Source: RPQK01 sp041946865
GTDB lineage: Bacteria; Acidobacteriota; UBA6911; RPQK01
Reading direction: 5' to 3'
Length of the DNA: 60,602 nt
Assembly (NCBI GenBank): GCA_041946865.1
Contig: JBHGBF010000003.1
Span: 1-60,602 of the forward strand
In this document: positions 1 to 7,877 of the stretch, piece after piece
Position numbering within the stretch: the stretch's first letter is position 1
Layout of the letters: each line of letters begins with the position of its first letter
Translations under genes and position numbers: made by a program
Notes under the pieces: generated by a model
What the model was told of the DNA's origin: nothing
What the model saw: the letters and a program-made list of their open reading frames with translations, nothing else
Databases searched by the model: none

Positions 1-80
1 GCATGATGAACTCCAAAAGCGCCTGCCGCTTCGCTCGCAGAAAACTGAGCGGTTACTCAGGGTCGCCACGCACTTCACAT

Positions 81-109
81 TTCATCCCGTCCGGGTTTGC
101 CGTTATAAT
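81..109 (+). promoter_or_regulatory. Probable sigma-70 promoter of hisS-aspS
   Basis: A perfect TATAAT (104-109) lies 17 bases downstream of a weak -35-like TTCATC (81-86). Transcription would start near 116, giving a leader of only about 14 bases before the hisS ATG at 130. The -10 match is seen directly; use as a promoter is inferred. Confidence 0.6.
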
Positions 110-129
110 ACGGGCTTTTGGCTTCTCCT

Positions 130-1398
130 ATGAAAATTCAATCGATACGCGGCACTCATGACATCCTCCCCGGGTCGGTCGAGCTCTGGCAGAAGATCGA
201 GCAGGACGCCCGGGATCTTTTCGCCCTGTACGGTTACGCGGAAATTCGCACGCCCGTCTTGGAGGAGACGGAGCTGTTTGCCCGCAGTATCGGCGTCGAA
301 ACGGACATTGTCCGCAAGGAGATGTACACGATCGAAGACAGTAAGGGCAAAAGCATCACGCTCCGCCCGGAGGGCACTGCGCCTGTGGTTCGTTCCTACC
401 TCGAAAACGGCCTGCCCACGGAAGTGCCGGTCGCCAAGCTGTATTACATCGGACCGATGTTCCGGCATGAGAGGCCGCAAAAGGGGCGCTACCGCCAGTT
501 CCACCAGATCGGGGCTGAAGTTCTCGGCTCGGACAATCCTGCCATAGAAGCGGAAGTCATTGAAATGCTCTTCCGGCTGCTCAAACAGCTCGGGCTCGAG
601 GATTTCACGCTGCTGATCAACTCCGTGGGGTGCTCCAACTGTCGTCCTGCATATGTAGAAAAGCTGAGGGAGGAGCTTCGAGCGCAGTCGGACCAGCTGT
701 GCGAAGAGTGCCGGCGCAGAACGGAGACCAATCCGTTGCGGGTTCTCGACTGCAAGGTTCTTTCCTGCCAGCCGGTCGTCGAGCGGCTGCCGGCCATCGC
801 CGACTGGCTTTGCGAGGAATGCCGGGAGCATTTTGCGCTCTTTCGCAAGTATCTGGATATTCAGGGTATTCCGGCCGAAATGGCTCCCCGCCTGGTTCGC
901 GGCCTGGACTACTACGTCCGCACCACTTTTGAAATCATCAGCAGCCGCCTGGGCCCGACTCAGAACGCCCTGGTCGGCGGCGGCCGGTATGACGGCTTGT
1001 CCGAACTGATCGGCGGTCCTCCTACCAAGGGTTTCGGCTTCGCCCTCGGCATGGAACGACTGGTCTTGCTGCTCTCCGGACGATCAGACCTGGGTGCGCC
1101 TTACCAGCCGCCGGCCCCTGAGATCTTCCTGGTGCACCTGGACAGTGCCGCGTTCGAGCACAACCTCAAGCTCGCCAGCGAGCTTCGCCGGGACGGGATC
1201 TTTGCTTACATTGACTTTGAAGGCAAGAGCGTTAAAAGCCAGATGAGACAGGCCAACCGGGTCAAGGCGAAATTCACCTCGGTCGTGGGTGAAACAGAGC
1301 TCCAGACGGGCCGGTTCGTTGTGAAGCGGATGGCCGACGGGACACAAGTGACGCTCGGGCGGAATGAAATAGGCGGATATCTTCGGAAAGAAAAGTAA
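130..1398 (+). CDS. hisS: Histidine--tRNA ligase
   Basis: Class II aminoacyl-tRNA synthetase that charges tRNA-His, cytoplasmic. The 422-residue length is normal for bacterial HisRS. The N-terminus begins with the typical IRGTHDILP stretch. Motif 2 is visible as FRHERP at residues 111-116. The histidine-binding GLDYY segment starts at 258 and is followed by the GGGRYDGL region and motif 3 (GFALGMER). The C-terminal part is the anticodon-binding domain. I chose the ATG at 130 rather than an in-frame TTG at 118, because 130 gives the family's usual start and fits the promoter just upstream. aspS follows after 4 bases, so the two are probably cotranscribed. Confidence 0.97.
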   Translation: MKIQSIRGTHDILPGSVELWQKIEQDARDLFALYGYAEIRTPVLEETELFARSIGVETDIVRKEMYTIEDSKGKSITLRPEGTAPVVRSYLENGLPTEVPVAKLYYIGPMFRHERPQKGRYRQFHQIGAEVLGSDNPAIEAEVIEMLFRLLKQLGLEDFTLLINSVGCSNCRPAYVEKLREELRAQSDQLCEECRRRTETNPLRVLDCKVLSCQPVVERLPAIADWLCEECREHFALFRKYLDIQGIPAEMAPRLVRGLDYYVRTTFEIISSRLGPTQNALVGGGRYDGLSELIGGPPTKGFGFALGMERLVLLLSGRSDLGAPYQPPAPEIFLVHLDSAAFEHNLKLASELRRDGIFAYIDFEGKSVKSQMRQANRVKAKFTSVVGETELQTGRFVVKRMADGTQVTLGRNEIGGYLRKEK

Positions 1399-1402
1399 CG
1401 AT

Positions 1403-3172
1403 ATGGATTCACTGGGCGATCTCAAAAGAACCACTTACTGCGGGTGCGTTGACGAGCTCATGGTCGGCCGGAAGATTACCGTCATGGGCTGGGCGGACCG
1501 GATCCGAGACCTGGGCAACCTGATCTTCATCGACCTGCGAGACCGTGAAGGCATCGTGCAGGTGGTAGCCCATCCCGAGCAGGCTGCGGCCCTCAAGAAG
1601 GCGTCACAGGTGCGCCCCGAGTATGTTCTCGCGGTCACCGGCGAGGTCAAGCGACGCAGCGAAGACACGGTGAACCCGTCGCTCGCGACCGGCACGCTCG
1701 AGGTGGAGGCCGAAGAAATCCGGATTCTTAACGTCGCTCAGACGCCGCCGTTCCCTATTGGCGACGGCGCCGCGACGTCCGAGGAGACGCGCCTGAAGTA
1801 CCGATACCTGGACCTGCGCCGGGCCAGGTTCCAGCGCAACCTCCGACTGCGCCATCAGGTTTGCCTGGAGACCCGTAAGCTGCTCGATGCCAGGGGCTTT
1901 CTCGAAATTGAGACGCCGTTTTTGACCAAGTCGACCCCGGAGGGCGCCCGCGACTACCTCGTCCCCAGCCGGATTTACGCGGGACATTTCTATGCCCTGC
2001 CCCAGTCGCCGCAGCTTTTCAAGCAGTTGCTGATGGTGGCCGGATTCGACAAGTACTTCCAGATCGTCCGGTGCTTTCGGGATGAGGATCTGCGGGCCGA
2101 TCGCCAGCCGGAATTTACACAGATCGACATCGAGATGTCCTTCCCGCAGCCCGACACCGTCTTCGAACTGGTCGAGATCTTGCTGGGCACAGTCTTCAAC
2201 CTCGTAGGAGTCACGGTGCCGCGGCCGCTTCCGCGCTTGACTTATCAGGAAGCGATCTCTCGGTTCGGCACCGACCGGCCGGATCTGCGTTTCGGCCTCG
2301 AGCTCGTTGATTTTACCGAGATCTTCAAGGCGAGCGGGTTCGAGGTGTTCCGCGAAATCGCCAACAACCGCGGCCTGGTCAAGGGCATCCGCGTTCCGGG
2401 TCGCTCCGACTATTCGCGCAAAGAAGTGGACAGCCTGGGCGAGATTGTCAGGACTTACGGCGCCCAGGCGCTCGGCTGGATCCGGAGCACGCCCGAGGGG
2501 CTGAAGAGCTCACTCGGCAAGGTCCTCAGCGAGGCGGAGCTGCGGGCGACAGCGGAAAAGGCGGAACTGCAGGCCGGCGATATCCTGTTCCTCCTGGCGG
2601 GGCCATCCCGGGTGGTAAACGAATCGCTCTCGGCGTTGCGGCTGCATCTCGGGCAAAAAGAGAACCTGGTGCCCGCCAACGATTACAAGTTCGTCTGGGT
2701 CTACGATTTTCCCCTTCTGGAATGGGACCAGCAGGAGAAGCGCTTTTTCGCCTGCCATCACCCTTTTACCTCGCCCAAGGAGGAGGACGTCCACTTGCTC
2801 GACTCCGATCCCGGGCAGGTCCGGGCCAAGGCCTACGACATTGTGCTCAACGGAACAGAGATCGGCGGGGGATCGATTCGTATGCATCAGCAGAAGATGC
2901 AGAAACGGGTCTTTCAGGCCCTGGGGATCACCCAGGAGGAAGCGGATGCCAAGTTCGGCTTCTTCATGGAAGCGCTGAAGTACGGGGCGCCTCCGCACGG
3001 CGGCATCGCGTTGGGGCTAGACCGCCTGGTGATGATCCTTGCGGGCGAGCGGTCTCTGCGCGACGTGATTGCCTTCCCCAAGACCGCACGGGCAGTAGAC
3101 TTGATGAGCGGTTCGCCTTCCACCGTCAGCGACGAGCAGCTGCGTGAATTGCATTTGAAGGCCCGGGAATAA
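1403..3172 (+). CDS. aspS: Aspartate--tRNA ligase
   Basis: Class IIb synthetase for tRNA-Asp; 589 residues, the usual bacterial length. The order is an OB-fold anticodon-binding domain (about 1-110), the catalytic core with motif 2 FRDED at residues 225-229, a GAD-type insertion in the middle, and motif 3 with GLDR at 538-541. It starts 4 bases after hisS, a common bacterial neighbour, and shares its promoter. Whether it also charges tRNA-Asn (non-discriminating AspRS) cannot be decided here. A GAAA-loop hairpin follows directly after the stop codon. Confidence 0.97.
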   Translation: MDSLGDLKRTTYCGCVDELMVGRKITVMGWADRIRDLGNLIFIDLRDREGIVQVVAHPEQAAALKKASQVRPEYVLAVTGEVKRRSEDTVNPSLATGTLEVEAEEIRILNVAQTPPFPIGDGAATSEETRLKYRYLDLRRARFQRNLRLRHQVCLETRKLLDARGFLEIETPFLTKSTPEGARDYLVPSRIYAGHFYALPQSPQLFKQLLMVAGFDKYFQIVRCFRDEDLRADRQPEFTQIDIEMSFPQPDTVFELVEILLGTVFNLVGVTVPRPLPRLTYQEAISRFGTDRPDLRFGLELVDFTEIFKASGFEVFREIANNRGLVKGIRVPGRSDYSRKEVDSLGEIVRTYGAQALGWIRSTPEGLKSSLGKVLSEAELRATAEKAELQAGDILFLLAGPSRVVNESLSALRLHLGQKENLVPANDYKFVWVYDFPLLEWDQQEKRFFACHHPFTSPKEEDVHLLDSDPGQVRAKAYDIVLNGTEIGGGSIRMHQQKMQKRVFQALGITQEEADAKFGFFMEALKYGAPPHGGIALGLDRLVMILAGERSLRDVIAFPKTARAVDLMSGSPSTVSDEQLRELHLKARE

Positions 3173-3194
3173 CCCCGGCCCGAAAGGGCCCCGG
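3173..3194 (+). terminator. Possible terminator hairpin after aspS
   Basis: GGCCC and GGGCC pair around a GAAA loop immediately after the aspS stop, with outer CC/GG pairs extending the stem past a small bulge. There is no U-tract, so intrinsic termination is uncertain. Confidence 0.35.
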
Positions 3195-3219
3195 ACTTTG
3201 GCCAAAGTATACAGATGAA

Positions 3220-3545
3220 TCAACAGGGACCGCCGCTGCGTGGCTGTATCACGCTGAAAGCGTGCCGTCGCCATGATCTCGTTGATCATCGTCGGACTGA
3301 GCGACCAGAGGTGGCTGATCGACATGGTCCGATTCGAACGATTCCAGTCGGTGACGGCCCGGTCGGTGCCGCTGCGGAACGCATCGACGGAAACCCATTT
3401 GTACATGGAACCGCGGAACTTGAGCGATTGCTTCTCATTGATAATCCAGTCTAAAGAGAGCGAGTCTTTACGCCGGTCTTCAGGGCGGGGCCGCGTCTGG
3501 TGAAAGTTGGCCCTGCCCGGCAGACTCAGCGCCCTGACTTCACAG
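3220..3545 (-). pseudogene. Remnant of an Oar-like TonB-dependent receptor
   Basis: Read on the minus strand, the gap between aspS and the VOC gene encodes roughly 90 residues resembling the middle of an acidobacterial Oar-like receptor. The order is an ANFHQTRPRPEDRRKDSLSL segment, then DWIINEKQSLKFRG, then YKWVSVDAFRSGTDRAVTDW, and finally LWSLSPTMINE. The same architecture is seen in the intact receptor of this window, where a VDHNL..SNQISYS strand precedes HTFSPHLVNEAR. The frame has no credible start, no signal peptide and no plug. Downstream it runs antisense into aspS. I infer the leftover of a deleted gene. The ends are approximate. Family recognition is from memory of the strand motifs, not a search. 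Confidence 0.6.
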
Positions 3546-3606
3546 GGCTTAAAGCCGCCGGCGCGAGCAGTCGGGGAACCCGACCTGCCCGTGCTAAAGT
3601 CATTCT

Positions 3607-4047
3607 ATGGAGGTCAAAGCTGTCCTCGAGACCTGTCTTTATGCAACTGACCTTGCCGCCGCCGAACGCTTTTACACCCACGTTCTCGGCCTGCGTTTGT
3701 TCTCTCGTGTGGCCGGCCGCCACGTCTTCTTTCGGTGTGGATCGGGGATGTTCCTGGTGTTCAATCCCGCCGCCACTTCAGGACCCGGGTTTCCTCCACA
3801 TGGCGCGAACGGACCGGGCCACGTGGCATTTCTAATCTCGTCGAGTGAATTCGAACATTGGAGACAACGGCTCCGGAGTGACGACGTAGCGATAGAGGCC
3901 GAAGTTGACTGGCCGCGGGGCGGCCATTCGATCTACTTTCGTGACCCGGCGGGGAACAGCGTTGAGCTGGCCTGCGCAGCAGTGTGGGGGCTTGAGGAAC
4001 CCGCGGACACCCGCGGAACCACGCGGAGGCCAAACCCGCGCGGATAA
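3607..4047 (+). CDS. VOC-superfamily (glyoxalase/bleomycin-resistance fold) protein
   Basis: A single 146-residue protein of paired beta-alpha-beta-beta-beta modules. Likely metal ligands are Glu8 (VLETCLY), the His of PGHVAF and the Glu of GNSVELA near the C-terminus, in the usual spacing. The family includes glyoxalase I, ring-cleaving dioxygenases and fosfomycin or bleomycin resistance proteins, and the substrate cannot be assigned. The family fold ends at about residue 126. The last 20 residues are encoded by a CCGCGG-rich stretch resembling the palindromic repeat near 17.3 kb, so the tail may derive from a repeat. The ATG at 3607 gives the expected N-terminal strand. Confidence 0.75.
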   Translation: MEVKAVLETCLYATDLAAAERFYTHVLGLRLFSRVAGRHVFFRCGSGMFLVFNPAATSGPGFPPHGANGPGHVAFLISSSEFEHWRQRLRSDDVAIEAEVDWPRGGHSIYFRDPAGNSVELACAAVWGLEEPADTRGTTRRPNPRG

Positions 4048-4128
4048 ACGCGCAGACCAACCCCGACAGACGGCCTCCATTTGATTCGTCCGTCCGCCGG
4101 CGGGTCCAGGGGGCGAGGGACGGTCCGG

Positions 4129-5658
4129 TCAACTGCGCGGCGCGGGCCCGGTTTCGGCGCTTGCCGCCGGCTTCTTTTCCTGCTTCGGCTCGGGGATAGT
4201 GATGTCGATTATCGTGACTTTCCCAAAAGTGCTCAAAGGCTTGTCCAGGCCTTCAAGCGGACCGACCACCAGGATCGCGAACTGTTCGGGCTTGATGTAT
4301 TTGGCGGCCGCGGCCCGGACCTGCTCGACGGTGACCTTTTCAATCGCCTGGCGATACCGGGCCAGCCAGTCGAGCGGGTAGCCGTAATACTCGTAAGTCA
4401 GCTGCTGGCCGAGGATCTTCTCTCTGGAATCGGACCTGAAGACAAAGGAGTTGAGGATGGCGGCTTTGGCCTTGTTCACTTCCGCTTCGGAAGGCGGCTT
4501 TGCAGTCAGGTTGCGCGCCTCCTCGAGCAGCGCCTCGATTCCAGCCGCCGTCGTCTCGGTCTTGGTCGACATGGACATGACGAAGGCGCCCGGATAGTCC
4601 CAACCCGCTCCTATTCCCCCGCTCACGTCGTACGCCAACCCTTTGAGCGAGCGGACATTCATAAACAGCCGGGAGGCGAAAGAGCCCGACAGCACCTCGT
4701 TCAAAACGGTAACGGCAAAGAAGTCGGGACTGTCACGCCGGATGCCGAGATGCCCAATGGCGATATTCGACTGTGTCACGTCCGCCTTCTCGACTTCGTA
4801 GACACCCGGCGCTATCTCCCTGGGGAGCGGAACGTTGACGGGCGTTTCTTCGGGCCCCTTCTTCCAGTCTCCAAACACCTGTTTGATCAGGTCAACCGCT
4901 TCCGGGGTGTTGAAATCACCCACCAGACCGAAGATGACCCGGTTGGGGTGATAATAACGGGCGTGCCAGGCGACGAGGTCGGCGCGGGTGATTGAATTTA
5001 TGGTGTCGTACGTGGGCACCCGGGCGTACGGAGAGTCCTCACCGTAAATCAGCTGATCGAATTCGCGCGAGAGAATGCCTTGCGGGTCATCGTTCTGGCG
5101 GGCAATGGCGGCGATTCGCTGGTTTTTCGCGACCGCAATCTTCTGCTCGTCAAAGACCGGCTGCCGCAAGACTTCGGACAACACCCGCAAGATCTCCGGA
5201 AAGTCCTTCTTAAGGCAGCTCATGGAAGCGCGGCCGGAGTAAGTCCCAATCGAAGTCTCAATTACAGCGGCCTTCCCTTCGAGATAATCATCGAGCTGGT
5301 CCCCGGTCATTCGCTGAGTCCCGCCGGTCCGCATGACGGCGCCGGTGATGCTCGCCAGTCCTATTTTGTCCGCCGGCTCCAGGCGCGAGCCGGTGTGCAC
5401 CAGGACAGTGGCCGTCAGCAGGGGCAACTCGTGGTCCTCGAGCAGCATGAGCACCATCCCGTTATCGAGAACCAGCCGTGTCGGCTGCGGAATCTGGAAT
5501 TCAGCCAGGGGCGGGTACTTCAGCTCTTCGACTTGTGTCACCTGCCCCAAGAGCGAGGATGACAGGAGGAAGGCCACCAGGCAAAGGAGGTGAACCACCT
5601 TTCGTGCGCCAGCGGCGTCTCTGGTGGCCCGCGCCTGTCTTCGGTATGTTTCTCGCAT
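4129..5658 (-). CDS. M16-family peptidase-like protein, non-catalytic partner
   Basis: A 509-residue exported protein with a hydrophobic segment at about residues 21-37 and two M16 domains. At the place where active M16 subunits carry HxxEH it reads KIGLASITGAVMRTGG, so the zinc ligands are missing. Such degenerate subunits typically pair with an active subunit, as in mitochondrial MPP or bacterial PqqF-like pairs. The active partner is encoded directly upstream. The ATG at 5658 was chosen over the longer frame because an AGAGGAGA ribosome-binding site sits just before it, beginning at the stop codon of the upstream gene. The two genes are 13 bases apart and form an operon. Substrate unknown. 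Confidence 0.88.
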   Translation of the reverse strand: MRETYRRQARATRDAAGARKVVHLLCLVAFLLSSSLLGQVTQVEELKYPPLAEFQIPQPTRLVLDNGMVLMLLEDHELPLLTATVLVHTGSRLEPADKIGLASITGAVMRTGGTQRMTGDQLDDYLEGKAAVIETSIGTYSGRASMSCLKKDFPEILRVLSEVLRQPVFDEQKIAVAKNQRIAAIARQNDDPQGILSREFDQLIYGEDSPYARVPTYDTINSITRADLVAWHARYYHPNRVIFGLVGDFNTPEAVDLIKQVFGDWKKGPEETPVNVPLPREIAPGVYEVEKADVTQSNIAIGHLGIRRDSPDFFAVTVLNEVLSGSFASRLFMNVRSLKGLAYDVSGGIGAGWDYPGAFVMSMSTKTETTAAGIEALLEEARNLTAKPPSEAEVNKAKAAILNSFVFRSDSREKILGQQLTYEYYGYPLDWLARYRQAIEKVTVEQVRAAAAKYIKPEQFAILVVGPLEGLDKPLSTFGKVTIIDITIPEPKQEKKPAASAETGPAPRS

Positions 5659-5671
5659 GCGTGCGTCTCCT

Positions 5672-7228
5672 CTATTGGCCGGTTTCCGCCGAAGGCGTGG
5701 CCGCCGGCTGACCTGGCGTCTGCGTGACAATCATTCCCACCGTGCGGTTGGATTCCTTGAGGGTCTCGGTTGCGACCCGCCTGATGTCCGCTTTCGTCAC
5801 TTTGTCAATCTTGTCCAGGTATCTGAACAGTTCCCGCCAGTCGCCGAAGACGGCCTGATACGTGCTCAGCTGGTTGGCGAGGCCCTGATTGTCATCAAGC
5901 GAGCGAATGAGGTTGGCGCGAGCGCGGGTCTTGAACCGGGCCAACTCCTCGTCCGTGACCTCCTCCTTCGTCAGTCGCTCGATTTCAGCACGGATGGCGT
6001 CCCGAACCTGTTCGTTCGTCGATCCGCGGGCCGGAAAGGCGTAAACGGCCCACAAATTCGGGTATTTGATCCCCGGAAAGGCCGAAAAGGACGCCGTGGC
6101 GACCGCGATCTTCTTGTCTCGGACCAGCGAACGATAGAGCCGTGACGTGCGTCCGCCGGAAAGCACATCGTCAATCGCGTCGTAGACCACTTCATCCGGG
6201 TGTTTCACGCTCGGCTTGTGATAACCCTCGATGTACAGAGGCTGGGCCTGGTCTCTGAGGATCACGATGCGTTCCGCCGTCTGCGGCGGTTCGACCGTTC
6301 GCAGCCCGGGAGGCTTTTCACGGCTGGGGATCCTCCCGAAGTACTTCTCGAGCACCGGTATGATCTCCCTGGCCCGAACGGAACCGACGATAGCTGTCAC
6401 CATGTTGGACGGGATGTAGTAAGTCTGGAAAAACTTTTCTGCGTCCGTGCGGGTGATCGACTGGAGGTCGCTCATGTAGCCGATCGTCGGATGGTGATAC
6501 GGATGCGCGAGAAAAGCCGAACCGATGAATACCTCGATCAGTCGTCCGATCGGATCGCTTTCAGTCCGCATCCGGCGTTCTTCCTGCACGACCTCCCGTT
6601 CCTTGTAGAACTCGCGGAAAACCGGATGCAGGAACCGTTCCGATTCCAGGTAGGCAAACAACTCGAACTTGTTGGCGGGAAGCGAGTAGTAGTAGACGGT
6701 GGAATCGGCCCCGGTGCCTGCATTCAGGCCTGCTCCTCCCTCACGCTCGATGATGTCGCCGAACTCGTTCGTCACCACGAATCTGGCCGCTTCCTCCTGT
6801 TTCTCCTGGAAAACGGCGAACAATTGTTCAAGCCGCTTCGGATCCGGCTTCTGCGACAGCCGTTCTTTCTGGTAGGCCTGGTAGGCGGCTTCCACTTCAT
6901 CGAGCGCCTTCTTCTCGGCCGCGTAGTCCTTGGTGCCGATGTTCGGCGTCCCCTTGAAAGCCATGTGCTCGAACATGTGGGCCAGGCCGGTAATGCCCGG
7001 CACCTCTTCGACCGAGCCGGCGTCAACATATGTCGAAAATGAGAAGACCGGGGCGACGTCGCGCTCGAGGATCACAAACGTCCAGCCGTTCTTCAGCTGA
7101 TGGACGGTCGTCTTGGTTTCGAAAGAGGCCAGATCTTGAGAGAAGATCTCGGTTGAGAGAAACAGCGCAACAAACATGCAGGCGGCGCCTGCCCGTCGGA
7201 TGGCGGAGAACCGACTGATTCTGGTCAT
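5672..7228 (-). CDS. M16-family zinc protease, catalytic subunit
   Basis: A periplasmic or envelope-associated inverzincin, 518 residues, with a signal-like hydrophobic segment at about 12-30. The zinc and catalytic motif HxxEH is HMFEH at residues 84-88, and the downstream acidic region (EREVVQEE) is where the third zinc ligand is expected. An unusual Lys/Glu-rich insertion of about 50 residues (KKALDEVEAAYQAYQ and onward) sits between the motif and the next conserved block. The gene lies 19 bases after the GNAT gene and leads into the non-catalytic partner, so the pair probably works as a heterodimer degrading peptides. Confidence 0.9.
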   Translation of the reverse strand: MTRISRFSAIRRAGAACMFVALFLSTEIFSQDLASFETKTTVHQLKNGWTFVILERDVAPVFSFSTYVDAGSVEEVPGITGLAHMFEHMAFKGTPNIGTKDYAAEKKALDEVEAAYQAYQKERLSQKPDPKRLEQLFAVFQEKQEEAARFVVTNEFGDIIEREGGAGLNAGTGADSTVYYYSLPANKFELFAYLESERFLHPVFREFYKEREVVQEERRMRTESDPIGRLIEVFIGSAFLAHPYHHPTIGYMSDLQSITRTDAEKFFQTYYIPSNMVTAIVGSVRAREIIPVLEKYFGRIPSREKPPGLRTVEPPQTAERIVILRDQAQPLYIEGYHKPSVKHPDEVVYDAIDDVLSGGRTSRLYRSLVRDKKIAVATASFSAFPGIKYPNLWAVYAFPARGSTNEQVRDAIRAEIERLTKEEVTDEELARFKTRARANLIRSLDDNQGLANQLSTYQAVFGDWRELFRYLDKIDKVTKADIRRVATETLKESNRTVGMIVTQTPGQPAATPSAETGQ

Positions 7229-7247
7229 CTCGAGATTCTACCAGACA

Positions 7248-7742
7248 TCAGTTTTTCTCGTCTTTGGCTAAGGAGTAGATGGCGGCGGAGTTCAGACGGA
7301 AGATGGTCCAGTCGGACATCGGCTGGGCGCCGAGCGAGCGGTAGAATTCAACGGCCGGCGTGTTCCAGTCAAGGACAGCCCATTCCACCCGCCCGTAACC
7401 CTCCCGCGCCGCCGTTCTGACCAGCTCTTTCAGCAAAGCTTTGCCGATGCCACGTGCCCGGACGGCCGGACGCACAAAAAGGTCTTCGAGGAAGATCCCC
7501 GGCCTGGCAAGAAAGGTCGAGAAGTTGAGGAAGTAAAGGGCAAAACCGGCCGGCTCACGGCGGTACTCCGCGATTAACACCCGGGCAGCCGGCCGCTCGC
7601 CAAAAAGCCACTTCCCCAGTTCCGCCTCCGTCGCGACAACCTCGTGAGCCAGTTTCTCGTACTCGCTCAGCTCGCGGATAAACGACAGGATGAGAGGGAC
7701 GTCCGACGGGTCGGCAGGGCGAATGATGAGGTCGTTCGACAA
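7248..7742 (-). CDS. GNAT-family N-acetyltransferase
   Basis: A 164-residue acetyl-CoA-dependent N-acetyltransferase. The acetyl-CoA binding motif A reads VRPAVRARGIGKALL (RxxGxG/A) and is preceded by the FLEDLFV strand. The C-terminal NTPAVEFYRSLGAQ helix is typical of this group. The overall pattern (LIRPADPSDVPLIL at the N-terminus, YEKLAHEV helix, FLEDLFV strand) resembles spermidine/thialysine acetyltransferases (SSAT-like), so a small amine substrate is plausible but not shown. It is the first gene after a hairpin-containing gap and reads into the M16 pair. Confidence 0.88.
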   Translation of the reverse strand: MSNDLIIRPADPSDVPLILSFIRELSEYEKLAHEVVATEAELGKWLFGERPAARVLIAEYRREPAGFALYFLNFSTFLARPGIFLEDLFVRPAVRARGIGKALLKELVRTAAREGYGRVEWAVLDWNTPAVEFYRSLGAQPMSDWTIFRLNSAAIYSLAKDEKN

Positions 7743-7805
7743 GCATTCTCTCCTGATAACTTCTGAAAGGCCGGCCTGAGGGCGGGACTACGAACGAATG
7801 GCAGC

Positions 7806-7826
7806 GGGCATTCTCTGCCCTTTTTT
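7806..7826 (+). terminator. GGGCA/TGCCC hairpin followed by T6
   Basis: A 5-bp stem (GGGCA, loop TTCTC, TGCCC) is followed by TTTTTT on the plus strand, which is the shape of an intrinsic terminator. Both flanking genes read leftward, so it would stop antisense transcription. On the minus strand the hairpin is preceded by A6 and lacks a U-tract. Confidence 0.35.
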
Positions 7827-7877
7827 CAACACGCTCGGCTCTGCTCAGCCGGCTCTCTCGAGCCCGGCCAGCTCCCT

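Noticed and set aside
3215..3503. Two small plus-strand frames between aspS and the VOC gene
   Set aside because: The minus-strand reading matches receptor strands, which explains the open frames better than new small genes.
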